From contig NZ_QGKS01000239.1 of the NCBI RefSeq assembly GCF_003172935.1, positions 1 through 59,529 of the forward strand: a stretch of 59,529 nucleotides of DNA. Reading direction: 5' to 3'. A program made the position numbers and the translations under genes. This stretch comes from Micromonospora sicca (lineage in GTDB: Bacteria > Actinomycetota > Actinomycetes > Mycobacteriales > Micromonosporaceae). Shown piece by piece: positions 1-8,329 of this stretch (within the stretch, counting starts at the first letter, position 1; every line of letters starts with the position of its first letter). Under the pieces are notes generated by a model, which was not told the origin of the DNA, did not search any database, and saw only the letters and a list, made by a program, of their open reading frames with translations.

Positions 1-65
1 CCGCCGAGATGGCTCCGCCCGCCGCCGCCGAGACGAGTCATCCCCGCCGCCGAGATGGCTCCGCC
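1..65. repeat. short direct repeat at the window edge
   Basis: A 19-base unit (ccgccgagatggctccgcc) occurs perfectly at 1-19 and again at 47-65, a 46-base period. No gene is seen in the first 109 bases. A short repeat at the very edge is a common place for an assembly to break. Confidence 0.7.
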
Positions 66-109
66 AGCCGGCCGGAGGGGGACGGCGCACCGGGGCAGGG
101 TCGGTCGGC

Positions 110-451
110 TCAGTCGCCCTCGAAGCGGATCTCCACCTCCCGGCTGGTCAGGCAGCGGCGGGTGAGCTGCGCGAGCTGGCGGACCTGGTCCACCTCCGCG
201 GGCGCGCGGGCCACCTCGGCCAGGCAGCCCAGCTCGGCGAGGAGTTGTGGCGCCGCCTCGGCGGCGACCACCAGCTCGCCGAGCGGATCGACGCGGTCCA
301 GCAACGGCGTACGACCCCCGCCCCGCACCCGCTTCAACAGGTCCAGCAGAACGTCGTCGGGATCGGCGACCACCCCGGCCGCGATGTGCGACGGACGACC
401 CCGACCGGGCCCGGCTCGGACCAGCCGATAGAGGACGGCATCCACACCCAC
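110..451 (-). CDS. hypothetical actinobacterial protein, about 113 aa
   Basis: The family is not recognised. The GTG at 451 is preferred because a purine-rich Shine-Dalgarno stretch (GGAGGAGGGGGA) lies just upstream; a longer form from 481 is possible. The N-terminus reads VGVDAVLYRLVRAGPGRG and is followed by hydrophobic and acidic helices with several Leu/Ala repeats. There are no membrane segments or catalytic motifs. It lies at the window edge with its 3' end facing the repeat, and no operon partner is visible. Confidence 0.6.
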   Translation of the reverse strand: MGVDAVLYRLVRAGPGRGRPSHIAAGVVADPDDVLLDLLKRVRGGGRTPLLDRVDPLGELVVAAEAAPQLLAELGCLAEVARAPAEVDQVRQLAQLTRRCLTSREVEIRFEGD

Positions 452-1181
452 GATCGGTCCCCCTCCTCCCGTCGGCGTCACCTATCCGGATCGACGCCGC
501 TCCGTTCCGCCTCGCGAATCACCCTTCCGCGCCACGCGCCCGGCTCGACACCGTGACACCCGCGCCCCGTCCGACAACCGGCTGGCCCCAGGGCCAGCCC
601 CACACCGTGATGCCGCCGCGCCGGTCCGAAGCCCTGACACCCCGGCCCGCCGCCGAGTCAGTCCGGCACGGCCGGGCGGCCGGCTCACTCGGGGCACGCT
701 GGGGATCAGCAGCCGCACCGGCGCGGCCCTTGTCATGTCCGCTCGGCGGCCCTGCCCACCGTCCTCTTCGTACGACCAGTTTCTCCTGTCCAGGGCCCGG
801 TCAGCCACCCCCGACGGCGCGTCGATCCGCGACACGGTGCCGGTGGCCGTGAGACACCCGGCGCCGGGCGGAAGGCGCACGGCAGCGCGCGCGCCGGTGC
901 GCCACGGAGCCCGGCGCCCGACGTCGGGGCGCGACGGGCGTCGGGCGCCCATCGGCGGCCCGAGGATGAGGCGGAACGACGACGACGGACGGCGGCGCAT
1001 GACTGACGTCGACGCAGTGCCGGACGGCCGACTGGTGTTCTGCCGTTGCGGGATCAGGACCGTAGGCTGGGCCGGTGCCCGCCGACAGCAGGATCAGGCC
1101 GAGTCCGGCAGCGGCGCCCACCGGCGCCGACGAGCCGGTGCGGACCCGATCCGGCGGGTCGGCACCGGCCCGGAGTGGACG
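452..1181. other. 730-base stretch without a convincing gene
   Basis: Several long frames are open here only because of high GC. None has a recognisable domain, and their compositions are Arg/Pro/Gly/Ser-rich and unlike real proteins. It separates the minus-strand small protein from xerC and presumably holds both promoters. No clear promoter, repeat or RNA gene was recognised. Confidence 0.4.
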
Positions 1182-2177
1182 GTGAGCGGGCAGGGGCGCG
1201 GCACCCGCGCCGCCCACGAGGGACTGCCACCGGCGATGCGGGAGTCCGTGGACGCCTTCGCCGACCATCTGGCCCGGGTGCGCAACCGCTCCGCGCACAC
1301 CGTGCGGGCGTACGTCACCGATCTGGTCTCGCTGCTCGACCATGCCGTCCGGATGGGCTGTGTCGACCTGGCCGAGCTGGACCTGACGGTGCTGCGCAGC
1401 TGGTTGGCGAAGCAGCGGACGATGGGGGCCGCCCGGACGTCGCTGGCCCGTCGCGCCGCGTCGGCACGTACGTTCAGCGCCTGGGCCCACCGGTCGGGGC
1501 TGCTGCCCGCCGACGTGGCCGCCCCGTTGGCCAGTCCGAAGGCCCACCGCGAGCTGCCCACCGTGCTCCGGGCCGACCAGGCCGCCGCCCTGATGGCCGC
1601 CCCCTCCCGGCCCACCGCATCCCTGGAGGCCGGCGCCGGGGCGGCCGGACCGTCGCCGGCGGGCGAGGACGAGCCGGTGCTGCTGCGGGACCGGGTGCTG
1701 CTGGAACTGCTCTACGGCACCGGGATCCGGATCAGCGAGGCGTGCGGCCTGGACGTCGCCGACGTCGACCACGGTCGCCGGGTGGTCCGGGTGCTGGGCA
1801 AGGGCGGCCGGGAGCGCGCCGTGCCGTACGGGGTGCCGGCGCAGCGCGCGTTGGACGCGTGGCTGGGCCGGGGCAGGCCTGCCCTGGCCGATCCGGGCGC
1901 GGGAGGTGCGCTGCTGCTGGGGGCGCGGGGCGGACGGCTGAACCCGACCACCGCGCGCCGGATCGTCGCCGGGTACGCCGAGCGGGCCGGGCTGCCCCGG
2001 ACCAGCCCGCACGGGCTGCGGCACTCGGCCGCGACCCACCTGTTGGAGGGCGGCGCGGACCTGCGCGCGGTGCAGGAGCTGCTCGGCCACTCCTCGCTGG
2101 CCAGCACCCAGATCTACACGCACGTCTCGGTGGAGCGGCTGCGGGCGGCGTATCGGCAGGCGCACCCGCGCGCCTGA
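1182..2177 (+). CDS. xerC: site-specific tyrosine recombinase XerC
   Basis: XerC acts with XerD at dif to resolve chromosome dimers. The protein has an N-terminal SAM-like core-binding domain (VDAFADHLARVRNRSAHTVR) and a C-terminal catalytic domain. That domain shows the Arg of GTGIRISE, the Lys of GKGGRER, the HGLRH box, the LGHSS histidine and the Tyr nucleophile in STQIYTHV. From GTG 1182 it is about 331 aa; from ATG 1236 it is about 313 aa, and the family norm is near 300. A Gly/Ala/Pro-rich insert (around EAGAGAAGPSP) sits before the catalytic Arg. The frame is open far upstream but that part does not look coding. In many actinobacteria xerC follows dprA, which is absent here. Confidence 0.9.
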   Translation: MSGQGRGTRAAHEGLPPAMRESVDAFADHLARVRNRSAHTVRAYVTDLVSLLDHAVRMGCVDLAELDLTVLRSWLAKQRTMGAARTSLARRAASARTFSAWAHRSGLLPADVAAPLASPKAHRELPTVLRADQAAALMAAPSRPTASLEAGAGAAGPSPAGEDEPVLLRDRVLLELLYGTGIRISEACGLDVADVDHGRRVVRVLGKGGRERAVPYGVPAQRALDAWLGRGRPALADPGAGGALLLGARGGRLNPTTARRIVAGYAERAGLPRTSPHGLRHSAATHLLEGGADLRAVQELLGHSSLASTQIYTHVSVERLRAAYRQAHPRA

Positions 2178-4035
2178 ACGACGGCCCGACGGGCGGCGCC
2201 GCCGGTGGGCCGCGGGTGGGCGGTGATCGGCGAGTTGATGATCGACGGCGGGCTACGATCGGCGGATGACGGTCCCGCAGCCGCCCGAGCCGATTCCCGG
2301 GGCTCGGCTGCTCTTCTCGCTCGACGCGTCGGTCAGTCACCTCAACCACGGCTCGTTCGGCGCCGTCCCGATCGGGGTGCAGCGGGCCCAGCAGCGGTTG
2401 CGCGACGAGATGGAGGCGAACCCGCTGCGCTTCTTCACTCAGGGGCTGGTCGACCGGATCGCGCACACCCGCCGACACCTGGCCGGCTTCCTGGGGGCCG
2501 ACCCGGACGGCACCGCGCTGGTGGGCAACGCGACCACCGGGGTGGCGGTGGTGCTCCAGTCGCTCGGCCTGCGCCCCGGCGACGAGGTGCTGACCACCGA
2601 CCACGGGTACGGCGCGGTCGGCTTCTCCGTCGACCGGGAATGCCGCCGCACCGGGGCGACGCGCCGGACCCTGCACGTGCCGCTGACCGCCGGGGACGAG
2701 CAGGTCGTCGAGATCGTCCGGTCCGGGTTGCGCCCCGGACGGACGAAGCTGGTGGTGATCGACCAGCTCACGTCCGCCACCGCCCGGCTCTTCCCGGCCG
2801 CCGCCGTGGTGGGGGTGGCCCGCGAGCACGGCGTGCCCGTGCTGGTCGACGCGGCGCACGCCCCGGGCATGCTGCCGATCAGCGTGGCCTCCATCGGCGC
2901 CGACTTCTGGGTCGGCAACCTGCACAAGTGGGCGTACGCGCCGCGCGGGACCGCCGCGCTGGTGGTCGCGGAGCCGTGGCGGGAGCGGATCGAGCCGCTG
3001 GTCGTCTCCTGGGAGCAGGAGGCCGGCTTTCCCGCCCGGGTCGAGTGGCAGGCGACGCTGGACTACACGCCGTGGCTGGCCGCGCCGGTGGGGCTGTTCA
3101 CGCTGCGCAGCCTGGGCCTGGACCGGGTACGCGCGCACAACGCCGCGCTGGCCGCGTACGGGCAGCGGGTGGTCGGGGACGCCCTCGGGGTGGCGCCGGC
3201 CGACCTGCCGGAGCCCGGCGGACCGACGGTGTCCATGCGGCTCATCCCGCTGCCGCGCGGCGTCGCCACCACGATGGACGCGGCGAAGGCGCTGCAGACC
3301 CGGATCGCGGAACGGCTCGCCGCCGAGGTGGCGGTGATGACCTGGCACGACCGGGGCTGGCTGCGGTTGGGCGGCCAGGTCTACAACACCCCCGACGAGT
3401 ACGACCGGTTGGCCGTCCAGCTCCCTGCGCTGCTCGCCCAGCGGTGAGCGGTCGCCGTCCAGCGGCAGCAGCCGGACGGGGCCCAGGCCGAGCAGGGCGA
3501 GGGGGTTGAGGTATTCGTCGCCCCGGCGCAGCCCCCAGTGCAGGCATGCCGCGGCGGGACAGCCGGGGTGGCCGGCGAGCAGGGTGCCGATCGGCGCACC
3601 GGCGGTGACCCGGGCGCCGGCCGGCAGCCCGGGGCGTACCGGCTCGTAGGTGGTCCGCAGCCCGTCGCCGTGCCCGACGGTGACCACCGGGCGCCCGGCG
3701 ACGGTACCGGCGAAGCGCACCACCCCCGCGCCGGCCGCACGGACCTCGACGCCCGCGACGGCGGCCAGGTCGACGCCCCGGTGACCGGGCAGCCAGGGCT
3801 GGGGCGGCGGGTCGAACCGGCGCACCGGCCGCGGTGTGCCGGCGAGCGGCCACCGGAACCGCGGCTCGGACCGCGGCGCTCCTGAGCCGGCCGAGGAGCC
3901 GGCCGGGGACGGACCGGCCGGAAGCGCGCCCGCCCGGGACGCCGGGCCCGCGACGGCCGGGACGGCAGCCGGTCCCGGCGCCGCCGGGAGGATCAGCGGA
4001 AGCATGAGGAGGGCCACCGTGACCGGCCCGGGCAT
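1732..4035 (-). CDS. M23-family peptidase frame lacking its own stop; recognisable part about 3448-4035
   Basis: From ATG 4035 the frame has a signal peptide (MPGPVTVALLMLPLILPAAP) and an Ala/Pro/Ser-rich linker. An M23/LytM domain follows, with HRGVDLAA, VTVGHGDGLRTTY and CLHWGLRRG. The last supplies the HxG-type zinc site, although the usual first HxxxD (HRGVD) and terminal HWG are the only parts clearly visible. The domain ends around YLNPLALLGLGPVRLLPL, near 3440. No stop follows until 1732, so as read the frame runs about 1.7 kb antisense through the aminotransferase gene. Its real end is therefore uncertain, and a small indel near 3440 would end it at 3381 or 3242. M23 proteins cleave peptidoglycan cross-links or act as LytM-type activators outside the membrane. 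Confidence 0.5.
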   Translation of the reverse strand: MPGPVTVALLMLPLILPAAPGPAAVPAVAGPASRAGALPAGPSPAGSSAGSGAPRSEPRFRWPLAGTPRPVRRFDPPPQPWLPGHRGVDLAAVAGVEVRAAGAGVVRFAGTVAGRPVVTVGHGDGLRTTYEPVRPGLPAGARVTAGAPIGTLLAGHPGCPAAACLHWGLRRGDEYLNPLALLGLGPVRLLPLDGDRSPLGEQRRELDGQPVVLVGGVVDLAAQPQPAPVVPGHHRHLGGEPFRDPGLQRLRRVHRGGDAARQRDEPHGHRRSAGLRQVGRRHPEGVPDHPLPVRGQRGVVRAYPVQAQAAQREQPHRRGQPRRVVQRRLPLDPGGKAGLLLPGDDQRLDPLPPRLRDHQRGGPARRVRPLVQVADPEVGADGGHADRQHARGVRRVDQHGHAVLAGHPHHGGGREEPGGGGRELVDHHQLRPSGAQPGPDDLDDLLVPGGQRHVQGPARRPGAAAFPVDGEADRAVPVVGGQHLVAGAQAERLEHHRHPGGRVAHQRGAVRVGPQEAGQVSAGVRDPVDQPLSEEAQRVRLHLVAQPLLGPLHPDRDGAERAVVEVTDRRVEREEQPSPGNRLGRLRDRHPPIVARRRSSTRRSPPTRGPPAAPPVGPSFRRAGAPADTPPAAAPPRRACRSGCWPARSGRAAPAPRAGPRRPPTGGSRPSAAARAGWSGAARPARRTRRRSGARWSGSAVRPAPPAAAHLPRPDRPGQACPGPATRPTRAAPAPRTARRAPGRPCPAPGPPGDRGRRRRRPGRTPR
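2266..3447 (+). CDS. class V PLP-dependent aminotransferase (isopenicillin-N epimerase-like)
   Basis: This is a 393-aa fold-type I PLP enzyme of the class V family. It shows the family LNHGSFG opening near residue 26, the VLVDAAHAPG stretch with the PLP-binding Asp, and the Schiff-base Lys in NLHKWAYAPRGTA. The best-known relatives are isopenicillin-N epimerase (CefD-like) and cysteine desulfurase or hercynylcysteine-lyase-like proteins. No beta-lactam or ergothioneine genes are nearby, so the substrate cannot be assigned. It starts 88 bases after xerC on the same strand and is the only strong reading of this stretch. The M23 frame on the other strand stays open across its whole length. Confidence 0.88.
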   Translation: MTVPQPPEPIPGARLLFSLDASVSHLNHGSFGAVPIGVQRAQQRLRDEMEANPLRFFTQGLVDRIAHTRRHLAGFLGADPDGTALVGNATTGVAVVLQSLGLRPGDEVLTTDHGYGAVGFSVDRECRRTGATRRTLHVPLTAGDEQVVEIVRSGLRPGRTKLVVIDQLTSATARLFPAAAVVGVAREHGVPVLVDAAHAPGMLPISVASIGADFWVGNLHKWAYAPRGTAALVVAEPWRERIEPLVVSWEQEAGFPARVEWQATLDYTPWLAAPVGLFTLRSLGLDRVRAHNAALAAYGQRVVGDALGVAPADLPEPGGPTVSMRLIPLPRGVATTMDAAKALQTRIAERLAAEVAVMTWHDRGWLRLGGQVYNTPDEYDRLAVQLPALLAQR

Positions 4036-4196
4036 GGTTCGCACGGCCGGCAGCCTGCCCCGACGGCGGTCCCCGATGCCACCGGGTACACCGCCGATTG
4101 TGGACGGCGGCCGCGCTGTGGACAACGGCCGGCGGCGGAGTCGATCTGCTATGCGGGCGGCACCGGCCGGCCACCCGCACCGCCTATGCTGAGCCG

Positions 4197-4847
4197 GTGA
4201 CGCGGGACTGGTACGCCTGGCACGACGACTACGACCAGCCGGGCTCGGCCCTGTTCCGACGCCTGACCGAGCTGCGGCTGCACATCCGCGCGGCGCTCGA
4301 CCAGGCCCCGCCCGGCCCGCTCCGGGTGGTCAGCCTCTGCGCCGGTCAGGGGCGGGACCTGGTCCCAGTGCTCGCCACGCATCCCCGGCGGGGCGACGTG
4401 ACGGCCCGCCTGGTCGAGCTGGACCCCCGCAACGCCGAGGTGGCCCGGGCGGCCGCGGCGGAGGCCGGCCTGCCGGCGGTGCAGGTGGTGGTCGGGGACG
4501 CGGCACTGACCGACCACTACGCCGACCTCGCCCCGGCGGATCTCGTGCTGGTCTGCGGGATCTTCGGCAACATCGTCGACGCCGACATCCGGGCCACCGT
4601 CCGGCACTGCGCCGCCCTCTGCGCCACCGGTGGGACGGTCTTCTGGACCCGGCACCGCCGCGAGCCCGACCTGGTGCCCAGCATCTGCGACTGGTTCGCC
4701 GAGGAGGGCTTCACCCCGGTGGCGGTGAGCAGCCCGGCCGACGGGGTGGGGGTGGGCGTGCACCGTTTCACCGGCCGGCCCCGGCCACTGCCGGGCGGCG
4801 TGCGGATGTTCGAGTTCGTCGGCCACGTCCGCCTCACCCACCCGTGA
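4197..4847 (+). CDS. class I SAM-dependent methyltransferase, putative
   Basis: About 216 aa from GTG 4197 (VTRDWYAWHDDYD). The glycine-rich SAM motif I appears as VVSLCAGQGRDL and the acidic motif II as RLVELDPRN. VVVGDAA and LADLVLVCGIF follow as motifs III and IV. The fold is a Rossmann-type methyltransferase of the class I superfamily. The substrate is unknown. It lies 34 bases upstream of the sulfite-oxidase-like gene on the same strand, so the two may be co-transcribed. The frame opens further upstream (4098), but that part is rich in Trp/Arg and looks non-coding. Confidence 0.75.
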   Translation: MTRDWYAWHDDYDQPGSALFRRLTELRLHIRAALDQAPPGPLRVVSLCAGQGRDLVPVLATHPRRGDVTARLVELDPRNAEVARAAAAEAGLPAVQVVVGDAALTDHYADLAPADLVLVCGIFGNIVDADIRATVRHCAALCATGGTVFWTRHRREPDLVPSICDWFAEEGFTPVAVSSPADGVGVGVHRFTGRPRPLPGGVRMFEFVGHVRLTHP

Positions 4848-4881
4848 CCGGGCGTCCGCCCGCCGACCGCCGGGAGCAGAG

Positions 4882-5988
4882 ATGACCACTGTGGACGACG
4901 TCAGCCGGCCGTCCCGGATCGCCGGTCCGGACGAGGCGATCAGCGCCGAGGAACTGCAGCTCGCCGCCCGCAATCACGGCATCCCGCTGGAGGCGCTGCG
5001 CTACGACGTCACCCCGGCCGGGCTGCACTACCTGCTCATCCACTACGACATCCCGGACGTCGACCCGGCGGCGCACACGCTGACCGTCGACGGCGCGGTG
5101 GACCGGCCGCTGAGCCTCGACCTGGCCGCGCTGCGGGACCGGCCCCGGGTCACCCACCGGGTGACACTGGAGTGCGCCGGCAACGGCCGGGCGCTACTGC
5201 ACCCGCGGCCGGTCAGCCAGCCGTGGCTGGTGGAGGCGGTCGGCAACGCCGAGTGGACGGGCACGCCGCTGGCGCCGCTGCTGCGCGAGGCCGGGCTCTC
5301 CCCGGACGCCGTGGACGTGGTCTTCACCGGTGCGGACCACGGCGTCGAGCGGGGCGTCGAGCAGGACTACCGGCGGGCGCTGCCGGTCGCGGACGCGTTG
5401 CGCGAGGAGGTGCTGCTGGCGTACGAGATGAACGGCGCTGCTCTGCTGCCGCAGCACGGGTCCCCGCTGCGGCTGATCGTGCCCGGCTGGTACGGCATGG
5501 CGCACGTGAAGTGGCTGCGCGGCATCCGGGTGCTGACCGAGCCGTTCGACGGCTACCAGAACGCGGTGGCGTACCGGCTGCGGAAGGACGCCGACGACCC
5601 CGGCGTGCCGGTGACCCGGATCGAACCGCGCGCCCTGGTCCGCCCGCCGGGCTTCCCGGACTTCATGTCGCGGACCCGGGTGCTGCGGCCGGGGCCGTGC
5701 ACGGTGGACGGTCGGGCCTGGTCGGGACACGCGCCGGTGAGCGCGGTGGAGGTGACCACCGACGGCGGGGCGAGCTGGGCGCCGGCCCGGCTGGACGAGC
5801 CGAGCGGCGGGGAGTGGGCCTGGCGGCGGTGGGAGTTCGACTGGGCCCCGGAGCCGGGGCGGTACGTGCTGGGCGCCCGGGCCACGGACGCCTCCGGACG
5901 CCGCCAGCCGGTGGAGCAGCCGTGGAACCGGGGCGGCTTCGCCAACAACCTGGTGCAGCGGGTCGAGGTGGCGGTGCTGGCGGGGTGA
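4882..5988 (+). CDS. molybdopterin-dependent sulfite-oxidase-like oxidoreductase
   Basis: A 368-aa protein of the sulfite oxidase family. It has an N-terminal oxidoreductase molybdopterin-binding domain and a C-terminal Mo-co dimerisation (Ig-like) domain (VSAVEVTTDGGASWAPA). The Mo-ligating Cys is in VTLECAGNGR. The cofactor-binding part includes HGSPLRLIVPGWYGMAHVKWL. No signal peptide or heme domain is seen, so it is likely a cytoplasmic member using an unknown electron acceptor. ATG 4882 follows a GGAG-type ribosome-binding site. True sulfite oxidation is possible, but many actinobacterial members are uncharacterised. Confidence 0.85.
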   Translation: MTTVDDVSRPSRIAGPDEAISAEELQLAARNHGIPLEALRYDVTPAGLHYLLIHYDIPDVDPAAHTLTVDGAVDRPLSLDLAALRDRPRVTHRVTLECAGNGRALLHPRPVSQPWLVEAVGNAEWTGTPLAPLLREAGLSPDAVDVVFTGADHGVERGVEQDYRRALPVADALREEVLLAYEMNGAALLPQHGSPLRLIVPGWYGMAHVKWLRGIRVLTEPFDGYQNAVAYRLRKDADDPGVPVTRIEPRALVRPPGFPDFMSRTRVLRPGPCTVDGRAWSGHAPVSAVEVTTDGGASWAPARLDEPSGGEWAWRRWEFDWAPEPGRYVLGARATDASGRRQPVEQPWNRGGFANNLVQRVEVAVLAG

Positions 5989-6045
5989 GCGGCGCGGTGG
6001 GCCGGGCCGCCGGCCGGGCGGGTCAGCCGCGGCGAGCGGAGATCG

Positions 6046-6369
6046 TCAGCCGCCGAATCCGGAGTCTGCGGGAAGGGAGATGTCCGGCTTTTCGAGCTCT
6101 TCCACATTGACGTCCTTGAACGTCATTACCCGGACGTTCTTGACGAAGCGGGCAGGACGGTACATGTCCCACACCCAGGCGTCGTGCATCTCGACCTCGA
6201 AGTAGACCTCGCCGTCCGAGTTACGCACGTGCAGGTCGACCTGGTTGGCCAGGTAGAAACGGCGCTCGGTCTCCACCACGTAGGAGAACTGGCGGACTAT
6301 GTCGCGGTACTCCCGGTAGAGCTGCAGCTCCATCTCGGTCTCGTACTTCTCGAGATCTTCCGCGCTCAT
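6046..6369 (-). CDS. DUF2469 family protein
   Basis: A 107-aa conserved actinobacterial protein beginning MSAEDLEKYETEMEL. It continues through REYRDIVRQFSYVVETERRF and ends in a charged tail with DISLPADSGFGG. The family is almost always encoded just downstream of rnhB and has no established function. Its ATG overlaps the rnhB TGA (ATGA at 6366-6369), so the two are translationally coupled. The length fits the family norm. Confidence 0.92.
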   Translation of the reverse strand: MSAEDLEKYETEMELQLYREYRDIVRQFSYVVETERRFYLANQVDLHVRNSDGEVYFEVEMHDAWVWDMYRPARFVKNVRVMTFKDVNVEELEKPDISLPADSGFGG

Positions 6370-7178
6370 CGCACTCCGCCTTCCATGACCACATCTTCCC
6401 CCACCGACGCCGGGGGTCGAGGCTGCTCGCCCAACGCCACGCCGACGGTACTCCCTGACGCGCCGGAGCGCTCCATCGGCTCGTCCGGGCCGTCCACCAC
6501 CGGACGCCGGGACCGCGGTGGGCGCCCGTCCCGGCCGGAGATCGTGGCCACGTTGACGTACGAGAAGCGGTGCTCCCGGCACGGCCCGTGCTCCCGCAGC
6601 GCCGCCGTGTGCTCCGGCGTGATGTAGCCCTTGTGCTCGGCGAAGCCGTACCTCGGGTACCGGTCGTCCAGCTCCACCATGATCCGGTCCCGGGTGACCT
6701 TGGCCAGCACGCTCGCCGCCGCCACGCAGGCCGCCACCTGGTCGCCCTTCCAGACCGCCAGCCCCGGCACGTCCAGCCCGTCGACGCCGAAGCCGTCGGT
6801 CAGCACGTACTCGGGGCGGGTGGTCAGCGACGCGAGGGCGCGCCGCATCGCGGCCAGGTTGCACACGTGCAGCCCCCGGGCGTCGACCTCCTCGGCGGGG
6901 ATCACCACCACCGCGTACGCGAGGGCGCGGGCGACCACCTCGTCGTAGATCCGCTCTCGGCTGGCCGGGGTGAGCAGCTTGGAGTCGGCCAGCCCGTCGA
7001 TCTCGCCGCGCCGCCCCTCGGGCAGCACCGCGGCGGCTGCGACGAGGGGCCCGGCGCAGGCGCCCCGCCCGGCCTCGTCCGCGCCGGCCACGTGCCGGAA
7101 GCCGCGCCGCTGCAGGGCCCGCTCCAGCGCGTAGAGGCCACCGTCGCGGCGCACCACGGTGCGCGGGGGCGTCAGCAC
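6366..7178 (-). CDS. rnhB: ribonuclease HII
   Basis: RNase HII removes ribonucleotides and RNA primers from DNA-RNA hybrids. The 270-aa protein shows the family GADEAGRGACAGPLVAAAA motif with the D-E metal ligands, the DSKLL box, the LTDGF aspartate and EHKGYITPEH near the C-terminus. A 35-40 aa tail rich in Arg/Pro/Ser extends past the usual end at SYVNVATI. GTG 7178 overlaps the NUDIX stop by seven bases and the stop overlaps the DUF2469 start, placing it inside a tight minus-strand operon. Confidence 0.95.
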   Translation of the reverse strand: MLTPPRTVVRRDGGLYALERALQRRGFRHVAGADEAGRGACAGPLVAAAAVLPEGRRGEIDGLADSKLLTPASRERIYDEVVARALAYAVVVIPAEEVDARGLHVCNLAAMRRALASLTTRPEYVLTDGFGVDGLDVPGLAVWKGDQVAACVAAASVLAKVTRDRIMVELDDRYPRYGFAEHKGYITPEHTAALREHGPCREHRFSYVNVATISGRDGRPPRSRRPVVDGPDEPMERSGASGSTVGVALGEQPRPPASVGEDVVMEGGVR

Positions 7179-7657
7179 GGCGCACCCCCGTGGGCGGCCG
7201 GTCGGGCGGCGAGCGCCCGGGTCAGCACGGCCGGCAGGTCCTCCGGGTAGTAGCGCTCGTCGGTCCCGGCCAGCTCGTCCAGGGACCACCAGCGGTGGCC
7301 GGTGACGCTGGCCCGCTCGACCTCGTCGAAGCCCGCCGTGTCCACCTCCCAGGCCGGGACGCGGACCAGGAAGAACTCCTGCTCCTGCCGGTACCAGACG
7401 CCGTCGAACGGGAACTCGACCGTCTCGGCCCACACCGGCGGGCCCAGCTCGGCCGGGGTGAGCCGCAGCCCGGTCTCCTCGGCCAGCTCGCGGGTGGCGC
7501 CGTCGGCCGGGCTTTCCCCCGGGTCGAGCCCGCCGCCCGGGGTGAACCAGTAGGCGTGGCTCGGTCGGGCCGGATCGGTGCCGGCGAAGAGCAGCACCCG
7601 GTCGGCCGCGTCGACGAGCAGCACCCGGGCCGCGCGACGAGGGGTGTAGACGGTCAC
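7172..7657 (-). CDS. NUDIX hydrolase
   Basis: A 161-aa NUDIX-fold pyrophosphohydrolase. The complete Nudix box is visible (GGLDPGES, then seven residues, then REL and EETGL), giving the metal-binding glutamates. The preceding AYWFTPGGGLDPGE and the EFFLVRVP strand are typical of small family members that hydrolyse nucleoside diphosphate-linked substrates. The exact substrate cannot be read from the sequence. It overlaps the rnhB start and lies 48 bases after the downstream lepB. Confidence 0.92.
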   Translation of the reverse strand: MTVYTPRRAARVLLVDAADRVLLFAGTDPARPSHAYWFTPGGGLDPGESPADGATRELAEETGLRLTPAELGPPVWAETVEFPFDGVWYRQEQEFFLVRVPAWEVDTAGFDEVERASVTGHRWWSLDELAGTDERYYPEDLPAVLTRALAARPAAHGGAPC

Positions 7658-7705
7658 GGCCCAAGCCTGCCAGACGGCTCCGACGAACGCCCACGCCTCC
7701 CTGGC

Positions 7706-8329
7706 TCAGGGATTGGGGATCCCGTCGAACTGCTTCGGGACGGTGAGCCAGGTCGCCCGGTCGACCGGCCAGAACACGGTGAACGCCCGCCCGACCACCT
7801 GGTCCTCGGGGATGGTGGCCTCGGTGATGTCCTGGCCGGACTGCTGCCAGTGCTCCAGCGAGTCGCCCGAGGCCTCCCGGTGGTCACCCATGACCCAGAG
7901 CCGCCCCTGCGGCACCGTGATGTCGAAATCCTGGTCGGCCGGTTTGTTCCCGGGATAGATGTACGGCTCGTCCAGCGACCGGCCGTTGATGACCAGCCGG
8001 TCCTGGGCGTCGCAGCAGACCACGTGGTCGCCGGCGACCCCGATCACCCGCTTGATGAAGTCCTCGCCCTCCGGGTTGCCGCTCCACTCGGTGGGCGCCT
8101 TGAAGACGACCACCTCGCCCCGGTGCGGCGACCGGAAATCGTAGACCAGCTTGTTGACCAGCACCCGATCGTCGATCTTGAGAGTGTTCTCCATGGACGG
8201 GGAGGGGATGAAGAAGGTCTGCAGCACGAAGGCACGCACCAGCACTGCGACCAGGATCGCCACGCCCAGGAGAATGGGCAGCTCCTTCCAGAAGGAACTG
8301 CGGGGCTTTTCGGTCTGCTCGTCAATCAC
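7706..8329 (-). CDS. lepB: signal peptidase I (second copy)
   Basis: A 207-aa type I signal peptidase that cleaves Sec/Tat signal peptides on the outer face of the membrane. One N-terminal membrane helix (LPILLGVAILVAVLVRAFVL) precedes the catalytic Ser box (FFIPSPSMENTL). The catalytic Lys is in DFIKRVIGVAGD, followed by box E (VMGDHREASGDS). It ends shortly after the catalytic domain with no second membrane helix. The ATG overlaps the TGA of the upstream lepB (ATGA), so the paralogues are co-translated. Confidence 0.94.
   Translation of the reverse strand: MIDEQTEKPRSSFWKELPILLGVAILVAVLVRAFVLQTFFIPSPSMENTLKIDDRVLVNKLVYDFRSPHRGEVVVFKAPTEWSGNPEGEDFIKRVIGVAGDHVVCCDAQDRLVINGRSLDEPYIYPGNKPADQDFDITVPQGRLWVMGDHREASGDSLEHWQQSGQDITEATIPEDQVVGRAFTVFWPVDRATWLTVPKQFDGIPNP

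Noticed and set aside
482..1000. A 172-codon minus-strand frame before xerC
   Set aside because: Composition is Arg/Gly/Ser-rich with no motif or ribosome-binding site; judged a shadow frame.
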